A DNA stretch of 13,862 nt from CAZBWW01 sp964496005 (GTDB lineage Bacteria > Patescibacteriota > WWE3 > UBA101185 > UBA10185): positions 1 to 13,862 of the forward strand of contig CAZBWW010000024.1 in NCBI GenBank assembly GCA_964496005.1. Reading direction: 5' to 3'. A model generated the notes under the pieces. It was not told the origin of the DNA. It saw only the letters and a list, made by a program, of their open reading frames with translations, and ran no database searches. Of this stretch, positions 5,770-12,572 are shown one piece after another. Position numbers and translations under genes: made by a program. Within the stretch, counting starts at the first letter, position 1. Each line of letters starts with the position of its first letter.

Positions 5770-6510
5770 ATGCGAAGGCTAGTCTTAGTTGTGATTTTTC
5801 TTGTCGCAGCGTTTCTGCTGGCGACAACTCTGGCCATTGCAGGCGCAGGACAGAGCTTTCTGATGGACCACGACCCGATGCAGGGGTCGTTTGTAACCTA
5901 CTCAGGTGAAGAGGAGCCACCGGCGGAGGTGAATATGTGTCGAACGACCGACATACACCCTTATTGGGAGTGTCTACGTGGTGCCACGGAATGGAATTTC
6001 GTGATGTCGGGAACGTACACGACATCGCTTGATTCCCGTGTGTATTACTGGGGAAACGATGTTCTCCCGACATACACGGCCACGATTGCTGCGGCGCAGT
6101 TCGGCTGGACCGTTATAGTCGACGGTTTTTACTGGACTAAACCGCCAATCACCCACACAATCGTGCTCACTCAGATCGACGGACTCACCGTGTATGAGTA
6201 CGTTGGTAACTCATTCGATCAGTTCCCGGCGGGTTTGCATTACTGCAGAACTCTTGAAGCTGATCCTTGGTACGAATGCGGGTACCATGCGGACGCTGAC
6301 TGGTATAACAACCGGTTTTTTGTTCCGCAGGATTGGTATCTAATCGGTTCCGGGTTGTATTCCGGCGACGGGACTGTAATTTCGTACTCGACCCATGAGT
6401 CAGCCGGAAAACTGGGATGGAGTACATTTGGAGATCCTGAGGAAGGCTTTTACTACGAAGAGCCTCCAGAGGAAATCCTGTCTTTTTTCATCCCAATTAT
6501 TCGCAATTAG
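5770..6510 (+). CDS. GC-rich secreted protein with two tandem Cys-pair repeats
   Basis: This 246-residue protein starts with a clear Sec signal peptide: MRR, then a hydrophobic core to about residue 24, with likely cleavage after AGA near 26. The mature part contains two related units of about 70-75 residues (about 56-126 and 158-233). Each begins with CRT-x4-P-x2-EC, giving C57/C68 and C159/C170 with identical C-x10-C spacing. Each then has a Trp-containing segment, an SGxY turn, a Gly-Trp and an aromatic end followed by PP. Each pair may form a disulfide. The extreme C-terminus FFIPIIRN recalls the short hydrophobic endings of many Chloroflexota exported proteins, but this is only a resemblance. 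The domain is not recognised; the aromatic-rich repeats suggest a beta-structured binding protein. GGAGG lies ten bases before the ATG. The gene is GC-rich (36 of 60 bases at 6061-6120) between two AT-rich membrane enzymes. Confidence 0.85.
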   Translation: MRRLVLVVIFLVAAFLLATTLAIAGAGQSFLMDHDPMQGSFVTYSGEEEPPAEVNMCRTTDIHPYWECLRGATEWNFVMSGTYTTSLDSRVYYWGNDVLPTYTATIAAAQFGWTVIVDGFYWTKPPITHTIVLTQIDGLTVYEYVGNSFDQFPAGLHYCRTLEADPWYECGYHADADWYNNRFFVPQDWYLIGSGLYSGDGTVISYSTHESAGKLGWSTFGDPEEGFYYEEPPEEILSFFIPIIRN

Positions 6511-6523
6511 TCAACCAATCCGA

Positions 6524-6575
6524 CCGGCCCGAGACGATGATATATGTCAGCAACACTTATTGTCGTCTCGGCCGG
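6524..6575 (+). terminator. Long 3' hairpin after the 5770 gene
   Basis: CCGGCCCGAGACGA (6524-6537) pairs with TCGTCTCGGCCGG (6563-6575) over 13 pairs with one bulged C and a 25-base loop. It starts 13 bases after the TAG, in the same layout as the hairpin at 3860-3914. No U tract follows. A second dyad, GGAAACAC (6574-6581) with GTGTTTCC (6596-6603), overlaps its last two bases, so the two may compete. Confidence 0.55.
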
Positions 6576-6639
6576 AAACACATTTACCTTAATGGGTGTT
6601 TCCATGTTTGGTATATGTGTCTCAAACCACAAACTAAGC

Positions 6640-6645
6640 TATAAT
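6640..6645 (+). promoter_or_regulatory. TATAAT -10 placing +1 on the GTG start
   Basis: A perfect TATAAT ends six bases before the GTG at 6652, so the usual start position falls on the first base of that codon. There is no clear -35 and no Shine-Dalgarno site. This supports a leaderless mRNA starting at 6652. Confidence 0.5.
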
Positions 6646-6651
6646 AACTAC

Positions 6652-9600
6652 GTGAATCCCGTAAAACTGCCTAAAAAACCAAGAATATTAAATTTCATAT
6701 TTGCAAATCCGGCAGCATTTCTATTACTACTAATAATCTTTGCCATCGCTGTCAAAAATTACACTCCCGATACATTTTTAACCGGGTGGGATACACTTCA
6801 TCCTGAATTTAATTACGGTTTGTATCTAAACCGCATTATCAATGGGGTGTGGCAGGAACATCAGGGGTTAGGGGCGGTAGCAACGCAGGCGCATGCGGCC
6901 GAAATCCCGCGTGTAGCGGTACTACTGCTGTTTGATCTGGTATTGAAAACTGCGCAAGTCAGGTACGGATATGTGTTTTTAACGCTTATTCTAGGGCCTT
7001 TGGGTGTGTACTTTTTTCTAAGACATACGCTGAAAAATTTTTTAAACAATAAGTTGCACTCAACGCATTCCGCAATGTCCTTTATCTCACCTGCAGAACT
7101 CGGCGCATTCGCAGGTGCATTATTGTATCTGCTAAATTATGGAACGGTTCAGCACTACTACGTGCCGCTTGAAATGTTTTTGACACAATATGCGTTTTTA
7201 GGCTGGTTGTTGCTTTATGCAACAAAGTTTTTGGATAGTGGGCAGAAAAATAACCTACTTATATTTTCTGTGTTAACGTTTCTTTCGACACCACAATCGC
7301 ACACATCTACGTTATTTTTTGCTTATTTTTTGGCTTTAGCCACTTACGTTTGTTTGTATTATTTGACAACGTTTTTCATATATAAAATAGCATCAAAGTC
7401 GGCTAAAAATGTGCAGAACGGTCCGTTAGTAAAAAATTCAATACTTTTGTTACTACTCACGCTCCTTATTAATTCGTTTTGGCTTTTTCCCAATATCTAT
7501 TTTGCAGCTACCCATGGTGAAGAAATCCGCGAATCAAAAATTCACCAGCTTTTTTCGGAAGAGGCTTTCTTGCAAAATAGGGAATTTGGTAATTTAAAAG
7601 ACACAGCCCAACTAAAGAACTTTTTGTTTAATTGGGGAGAGCATGTCGGTAATCAGAAGTTTGGCCCGCTACTAAATGAGTGGCTCTCTCATGAACTTAA
7701 TCCTGGCGTGGTGGAAATTGGCTATGTGGTATTTGCATTGTCGGTTTTAGGTCTTGTCTTGTCTATTGTTCGCAAAAGTAGAGAGGGTATAGCAGTGGCG
7801 GGTATTTTTTTTCTCGCGCTTTTCTTTTTGCTTAATGTAAACTCACCGGTTGGTTTTATATTTGAATTTTTACAAAATAAACTACCGTTATTTAGAGAAG
7901 CACTTAGATTTCCCTTTACAAAATTTTCGATATTATTTATGTTTTCACTTGCAGTTTTCTTTGGCTATTTTTTGTGTTTTTTTAGTGAATTCATAGATAA
8001 ATTTACGCAAAAACTACCTGTCCGAATAGTTTTATTTGGAATTTTGTACTCATTATTATTATTTAGCTTGTTATATAGAATGTTGCCGATATTTAGCGGT
8101 GGTTTAATAAGTCAATCTATGCGTGTAAAAATACCCGATAGGTATTTTGAATTGTTTAATTATCTTAATAACCTTAGTTATCAGCCAACGACTTCCAACG
8201 AACCTAGTGCAAAGTATTTATACGATGGTAGGATCGCAAATTTTCCGGTTCATTCTTTTTGGGGTTGGGTATATCACAACTGGGATGAAAAAACAAATCT
8301 GGGATACCAAGGCGCGGGTTTTTTGTGGTTTGGGTTAAAGCAGCCACTGTTGGACCGTGAGTTCGATAGGTGGAATTTGAAAAACGAACAGTATTTCAAA
8401 GAGGTTTCTTACGCGGTTTATTCTCAGAATGTGCCTTTGCTTGAAAGTGTGTTGGAGAAGTATCAGGTCAAATGGTTGCTAGTTGATGAAAGTGTGATTG
8501 TGATTAACTCAGACTCTAAAATGCTTTTTTATCCTGAGCTGTTGGCTTTGTTTGATGCGTCCGACAAAATAGCATTAAAAAAGGACTTTGGGGCAGGTTT
8601 GAAAGTCTATGAATTTACGCCGGACAGACCTTATTCTCAGCTGTACACAGTTGATGCGTTTTCATACATTGGAGACAGTATTTTTAAGGAGAATACAGAT
8701 GACATTCTTAGGACCTCTGGCGGGTATTATGTGTCGACTCCGGACACTGAGGACTATTTTCCAACTGTTGGTACTACAACTTTTACGGAAGCACTAGACC
8801 CGCATTTTATAAGGTCGGATAACACTGCAATTTATTTGACGTTGCCGGAGGGCAATTATACCCGCAACACCCAAAATCAGGACAAGGCATTAATGGCATT
8901 TACTGGTCCTACACAGTTTGATGTGCTATTCCAGCCCGGAACGACGACCATGACGTTTTCGTTAATGAATAAACTAACCGGTATTGAAAACGGTTACATT
9001 ACAATTCCTGCAAGACATATTGATAATATGGCTGTTCGAATTAACGGTGACATATTAAAACTACCCACAGTTGAGGAATCTGCTATTTCCACAGAACCGA
9101 TCGGTCTTGGGTCAGTCTATCTTATTCCTAATGAAAAAGTAACAAGTACTTTGTACACTAGTGCCGAAAATACTAATTTCGGTATAGATTATTCAGCAGT
9201 GCTTGAAACGTGTAGTGATGTTGACAGGGGAGCGACCTATTCTGTAACACATTTTGCAAATGGGTTTAAGCTGGTTTCGAAGTCAACAGATGCTTGTGTC
9301 ACAACGGGTTTAAGCAACTATTTTGGCGACGTAAGCCCGGTCAGTGATCTAGTGCGTATATCGTTTGATGCCAAATCCGAGGGCAGCAAGCCGGATTTAT
9401 GCGTTCTGGATTCTGTTTCCGGTTTGTGTGTAAACACGCCTATAACCAAAAATAATTTAGAGCCAGGGAAAACTTCATTTGCGCTTATAAATACAGCTAC
9501 GCCAGAAAATTATTTAATACGCTTTTTGACATATGGCGAAAACACCACTGACGCAGTTGGGGTAACTTATGAAAACATTTTGGTTGAAGCTATGAATGTA

Positions 9601-10449
9601 GCTGCGGACAACGCACCAGTAGTTTGGGAGCCTGTAACCTCAGAACCGGCTTTCGGGTCAGCCATCACACTTGCAAAAGACAGCGACCTGGCCGGACCGG
9701 TTGTTGAGCTTAACAATAGACCAAGATTGTGTGACGGTAGAAGCAGATCCGATAAGTCGTTTGTACTTCGTTCGCAGGCACACCTGAGTTACGTCTCTAA
9801 TGGAGAGTCTTTGTGTGATTCTTTTCAATTTCCGTTCGCAAAACACAGTGGTTACATTTTGGAAGTCAAATCCAGAAATGTGCAGGGTATGCCTTTACGT
9901 ATATGTCTTACAAACGAAGTGTCAAAACGTTGTGACCTATATGTTTCTTTGGGTTATAACAGCGACTTTGAATCACAGTTTTTTGTAGTACCTCCCATAG
10001 GCGAGGGCAGTGGCTATACTGTTAATGTAAGTAACTTAACATTCGGCACCAGTACCAGTGTGAACGATCTTCAGTATGTGGGTTTAACACCTTATCCTTA
10101 TTGGGAATTACGCTCTCTGCATGAACCATTTACCAAATCTACCAGTAACGAAAAGCTTTTGGTTTACAATCAGGCATTCGAAAACGGATGGCTGGCATTA
10201 TGTGGGTTCAGTATATGTGACGCACAGCATGTTTTGGTAAACAACTGGGCAAACGGATGGGTATTTAATGACTATGTTGATAGTACACAAGTACGCGTTA
10301 TTTTTTGGCCTCAATATCTGGAGTATATTGGGTTTGGTCTAGTTTTTGCACTATTTTTGTGGCTTATATTAAGCATGAGAAAAGAGCGTAAAATTAAAGA
10401 AAAAGACGGTGTAGGCATTGTAAAAAGGGAAAATCACGTATTGCCATAA
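6652..10449 (+). CDS. Giant YfhO/AftD-like GT-C membrane glycosyltransferase
   Basis: This 1265-residue membrane protein resembles the YfhO and DUF3367 (AftD-like arabinofuranosyltransferase) proteins common in CPR genomes, which are thought to add sugars to exported glycans or lipids from polyprenyl donors. I start it at GTG 6652, not ATG 6544, because the added 36 residues are uncharacteristic and a TATAAT box fits a start exactly there. A basic N-terminus leads to a first helix (about 18-33). The exported loop GWDTLHPEFN (45-54) carries D47 and E52, the likely catalytic acids. About a dozen helices fill the first 480 residues, followed by a roughly 720-residue exported, partly beta-rich region with several cysteine pairs. 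Near the C-terminus FENGWLAL and NNWANGWVF match the family's conserved ending, then a last helix and a basic tail. The gene is AT-rich. Sugar and acceptor cannot be told from sequence. Confidence 0.72.
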   Translation: MNPVKLPKKPRILNFIFANPAAFLLLLIIFAIAVKNYTPDTFLTGWDTLHPEFNYGLYLNRIINGVWQEHQGLGAVATQAHAAEIPRVAVLLLFDLVLKTAQVRYGYVFLTLILGPLGVYFFLRHTLKNFLNNKLHSTHSAMSFISPAELGAFAGALLYLLNYGTVQHYYVPLEMFLTQYAFLGWLLLYATKFLDSGQKNNLLIFSVLTFLSTPQSHTSTLFFAYFLALATYVCLYYLTTFFIYKIASKSAKNVQNGPLVKNSILLLLLTLLINSFWLFPNIYFAATHGEEIRESKIHQLFSEEAFLQNREFGNLKDTAQLKNFLFNWGEHVGNQKFGPLLNEWLSHELNPGVVEIGYVVFALSVLGLVLSIVRKSREGIAVAGIFFLALFFLLNVNSPVGFIFEFLQNKLPLFREALRFPFTKFSILFMFSLAVFFGYFLCFFSEFIDKFTQKLPVRIVLFGILYSLLLFSLLYRMLPIFSGGLISQSMRVKIPDRYFELFNYLNNLSYQPTTSNEPSAKYLYDGRIANFPVHSFWGWVYHNWDEKTNLGYQGAGFLWFGLKQPLLDREFDRWNLKNEQYFKEVSYAVYSQNVPLLESVLEKYQVKWLLVDESVIVINSDSKMLFYPELLALFDASDKIALKKDFGAGLKVYEFTPDRPYSQLYTVDAFSYIGDSIFKENTDDILRTSGGYYVSTPDTEDYFPTVGTTTFTEALDPHFIRSDNTAIYLTLPEGNYTRNTQNQDKALMAFTGPTQFDVLFQPGTTTMTFSLMNKLTGIENGYITIPARHIDNMAVRINGDILKLPTVEESAISTEPIGLGSVYLIPNEKVTSTLYTSAENTNFGIDYSAVLETCSDVDRGATYSVTHFANGFKLVSKSTDACVTTGLSNYFGDVSPVSDLVRISFDAKSEGSKPDLCVLDSVSGLCVNTPITKNNLEPGKTSFALINTATPENYLIRFLTYGENTTDAVGVTYENILVEAMNVAADNAPVVWEPVTSEPAFGSAITLAKDSDLAGPVVELNNRPRLCDGRSRSDKSFVLRSQAHLSYVSNGESLCDSFQFPFAKHSGYILEVKSRNVQGMPLRICLTNEVSKRCDLYVSLGYNSDFESQFFVVPPIGEGSGYTVNVSNLTFGTSTSVNDLQYVGLTPYPYWELRSLHEPFTKSTSNEKLLVYNQAFENGWLALCGFSICDAQHVLVNNWANGWVFNDYVDSTQVRVIFWPQYLEYIGFGLVFALFLWLILSMRKERKIKEKDGVGIVKRENHVLP

Positions 10450-10505
10450 GCAATTAACGGCTCTATAACAACAAAAAATCCATCACAAAATGTATAACCC
10501 ATAGC

Positions 10506-10534
10506 TTGACAATTTTGATACTATAAGATAAAAT
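10506..10534 (+). promoter_or_regulatory. Sigma70-type promoter for the LPSTG protein gene
   Basis: TTGACA (10506-10511), a 17-base spacer, TAAAAT (10529-10534): perfect -35, one mismatch in the -10. Transcription would start near 10541, leaving a leader of about 100 bases without a visible Shine-Dalgarno site. The preceding 10450-10505 shows no clear terminator. Confidence 0.65.
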
Positions 10535-10639
10535 TAACCAAATTAGTGACCTGTGCCTTATAACATACTGGCAAATATATAAAGGTAGCTAATTAATTTC
10601 GAGTTTCAATTTTCCTGCTTTCCTGCCACAAATAAATAT

Positions 10640-11521
10640 ATGACTAACAAAATGCTAAAAGTTATGGCTGTAATTGTGACCGTATCATCTATGGTTGCAT
10701 TATTTGTGCTTTTTACAAAAGGTGGGGATGTGTATGCAACAGCCGCTACTGAAGAAGGGAAATCACTTTCTACTGCTAATAGTGCGTTTGATATTAAGGA
10801 CGAACCCGTACCAACAAACACTACTAATGCTTTTGATGTGAAAAATTCCACTTCAAACAACGGTGGGCAAAGTCCAAATACTGCCACAGACGATTATGTG
10901 CCAAATCCAAACGATGATAACGATAATGACGATCCGTACAGCGTTAAAGACGAATACGAGAACCAAAATGATGATGATGAAGATGACGACGACAATTGCG
11001 AAGACACCGGCGCATATGGGCAAACATGTATCTATAACAAGTCGTTCAAAGTTACAAAGTATGTAAGAATACAAGGTGACGACGAATGGGAAGACAAGGT
11101 TGTGGATGTGCAAGAGGATGAGGTTGTAGAGTTTAAAATTAAGGTTAAAAACGTTGGTGAAGTAGAAGTTGATGACATGAAGATGGAAGACTTCTTGCCT
11201 GATGAAATGGAAAGAGTTGGCGGTTCGGGGTTGACAGAGTACTGGAACGATTTCGAGCCTGGTGAGACCAAGACCTTCGTAATTGAAGCTGAGGTTAACG
11301 ATTCAGAGTATGATGCGGAAAACTTTGAGAAGTGTGTTGTGAACAAAGTCGAAATCGAATACGACGGTGATTTTGAAGGCTCAGACACCGCAACAGTTTG
11401 TTACGGGGATGTTGAAATAACAGAATTGCCTTCAACAGGTGCAACCTCAACCATTGCGTTGACCGTTGCGGGATTTGGATTTATGATCTTTGGAGCTTTA
11501 GTCAAGAAAAGGCTAATTTAA
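10640..11521 (+). CDS. LPSTG-anchored surface protein with DUF11-like domain
   Basis: This 293-residue surface protein is a probable sortase substrate. It has a signal peptide (hydrophobic core about 7-25, likely cleavage after YATA near 35), then a low-complexity region with two copies of an AFD(I/V)K motif (about 49-53 and 64-68). An extremely acidic Asp/Asn stretch (about 90-119) follows, then a DUF11-like beta-sandwich domain (about 135-255). The domain shows the typical KVKNVGE, DFLPDEM and EPGETKTF strand motifs. Cysteines C120/C130 and C232/C254 could form disulfides. The C-terminus is a textbook cell wall sorting signal: LPSTG (263-267), a hydrophobic helix (271-287) and the basic tail KKR. 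Cleavage would fall between T266 and G267. A class F-like sortase gene follows 213 bases downstream, so the two probably work as a pair. The gene is AT-rich and lacks a Shine-Dalgarno site. Confidence 0.85.
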   Translation: MTNKMLKVMAVIVTVSSMVALFVLFTKGGDVYATAATEEGKSLSTANSAFDIKDEPVPTNTTNAFDVKNSTSNNGGQSPNTATDDYVPNPNDDNDNDDPYSVKDEYENQNDDDEDDDDNCEDTGAYGQTCIYNKSFKVTKYVRIQGDDEWEDKVVDVQEDEVVEFKIKVKNVGEVEVDDMKMEDFLPDEMERVGGSGLTEYWNDFEPGETKTFVIEAEVNDSEYDAENFEKCVVNKVEIEYDGDFEGSDTATVCYGDVEITELPSTGATSTIALTVAGFGFMIFGALVKKRLI

Positions 11522-11525
11522 AACA

Positions 11526-11550
11526 AGGAGGTGCTTGTATAGCACCTCCT
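11526..11550 (+). terminator. Perfect 10-bp hairpin after the LPSTG gene
   Basis: AGGAGGTGCT (11526-11535) pairs perfectly with AGCACCTCCT (11541-11550) over a 5-base loop, four bases after the TAA stop. No U tract follows, so it could be a Rho-assisted end or an mRNA-stabilising hairpin. Its arms happen to equal the Shine-Dalgarno and anti-Shine-Dalgarno sequences. Confidence 0.55.
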
Positions 11551-11559
11551 GCTCCGATC

Positions 11560-11568
11560 TGCTATAAT
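11560..11568 (+). promoter_or_regulatory. Extended -10 promoter upstream of the sortase
   Basis: TGCTATAAT is a perfect TGnTATAAT element lying directly after the hairpin that ends the LPSTG gene. No good -35 is visible. Transcription would start near 11575 and enter the structured element before the sortase gene. Confidence 0.55.
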
Positions 11569-11574
11569 TCATAG

Positions 11575-11690
11575 AATTGTTGGCACTTTAGTGTAAGAGA
11601 TTTAAAGTTATACCGTTTGGACTCAATGTAGAATGGTTGGGTTTGGTCGAACCTTACGCGACCATTCTATGTTGGGTCTAAATTTTTCCA
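11575..11690 (+). ncRNA. Candidate structured small RNA or attenuator leader
   Basis: From the predicted start of the extended -10 promoter, about 115 bases run to a T tract. The core is an uninterrupted 19-pair stem (11619-11637 with 11661-11679, several G-U pairs) enclosing a smaller hairpin with a GGGTT/AACCT stem. The bases after it, AAATTTTT (11681-11687 region), form a terminator-like tail. It ends about 45 bases before the sortase start, so it may be a free small RNA, or a leader whose terminator limits sortase expression. It is not a tRNA and I match it to no known family. Confidence 0.45.
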
Positions 11691-11734
11691 CTTCGGTTTA
11701 GAACAATAAATAATGGGGTTAATGAGGGAAATAA

Positions 11735-12427
11735 ATGAGCATGCTAGACAAAATAACAAAGTATAAACAAAGTAAATTAATTTTACTCATTACTATAATC
11801 TCACTTGTTGTAGCGGGTTATATTGTCTACAGAGAATTTTCCTTATCACAATTTAACAAGGAAGTAGCCGGTGCGGAAGTTGAGCAAGTTTCAGTTTTTG
11901 AGCCTGCGTTGGCACCGATTTTTGCTACACCTACGCGCTTACTTATTCAAAAAATAACACCGGTTGGTGAAGCGGAGAGTCCTGTAGAAAATACTGAAGC
12001 TAACATACAAAAACTGATAGACATTTCTTTAAGTCAAGTAGCTGTTGAACCTGATGGTCAATTGGAAACTCCTAAAAACTGGAATGAGGGGGGTTGGTAT
12101 GCAAAAAGCGCAAAACCGGGTGAACACGGTAACATAATAATAAACGCACATTATGATACAAACACAGGTGCGCCGGCTGCATTTTATCAGTTGAAAAACG
12201 TTGTAATAGGTGATAAAGTGTTTTTGGTAGATGAGTTAGGCAAGTATTATGCCTATACAGTTTCTGATCTTTTTTACGTTGATATCCAAGACCCTGATAG
12301 ATTAAAAATCTTTGATGATGTTGACGGCAGATCAGAACTCACGTTGATTACTTGTGGTGGTGTATTTTTACCGGGTCAGGGCTATAACAAACGGCTTGTG
12401 GTAAAAGCAAATTTGGAGACGGAGTAG
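11735..12427 (+). CDS. Class F-like sortase (LPxTG transpeptidase)
   Basis: This 230-residue protein has an N-terminal signal anchor (about 14-32), a linker, and a sortase beta-barrel (about 65-228). The catalytic set is visible: H139 in NAHYDTNTG, C207 in LTLITCGG and R220 in YNKRLVVKA. The H-x2-D-x-N-T-G, AAFYQL and TCGG patterns fit class F sortases, known mainly from Actinobacteria and CPR bacteria, better than housekeeping class A. The enzyme should cut LPxTG between Thr and Gly outside the membrane and join the protein to an acceptor. The gene just upstream encodes a matching LPSTG protein, its likely substrate. In CPR cells the acceptor may be peptidoglycan or another surface amine; the sequence does not say. 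A modest ribosome site (GAGGG, 11724-11728) lies six bases before the ATG. Expression may be limited by the hairpin element upstream. Confidence 0.9.
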   Translation: MSMLDKITKYKQSKLILLITIISLVVAGYIVYREFSLSQFNKEVAGAEVEQVSVFEPALAPIFATPTRLLIQKITPVGEAESPVENTEANIQKLIDISLSQVAVEPDGQLETPKNWNEGGWYAKSAKPGEHGNIIINAHYDTNTGAPAAFYQLKNVVIGDKVFLVDELGKYYAYTVSDLFYVDIQDPDRLKIFDDVDGRSELTLITCGGVFLPGQGYNKRLVVKANLETE

Positions 12428-12470
12428 GTTGGTAAATCAAACTATTAGTTTAGCTTAGTTGGTTGAGATA

Positions 12471-12501
12471 GGGAGGCAGCTCGGGGCAGTGGCTGTCTCC
12501 C
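12471..12501 (+). terminator. Hairpin after the sortase gene
   Basis: GGGAGGCAGC (12471-12480) pairs with GCTGTCTCCC (12492-12501), with one G-U pair, over an 11-base loop. AGAT and ATCT extend it beyond one mismatch, and flanking AT-rich bases (12443-12456 and 12507-12522) are loosely complementary. No U tract follows. It separates the sortase from rho. Confidence 0.5.
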
Positions 12502-12555
12502 GATCTGAGCTAATTAGTATTAGTTCTATGCTAGTCGACGGTTCAACTAGTAGCG

Positions 12556-12561
12556 TATAAA
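12556..12561 (+). promoter_or_regulatory. Possible -10 box for rho
   Basis: TATAAA ends 11 bases before the ATG at 12573; a weak TCGACG (12535-12540) could be a -35 at a short 15-base spacing. A start near 12568 would leave almost no leader, in line with the missing Shine-Dalgarno site. Weak evidence. Confidence 0.3.
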
Positions 12562-12572
12562 TTTCCAAAAAA

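Noticed and set aside
6544..6651. ATG 6544 as start of the giant membrane protein
   Set aside because: It lies within the loop of the preceding gene's 3' hairpin, has no ribosome site, and a promoter -10 sits between it and the better GTG start at 6652.
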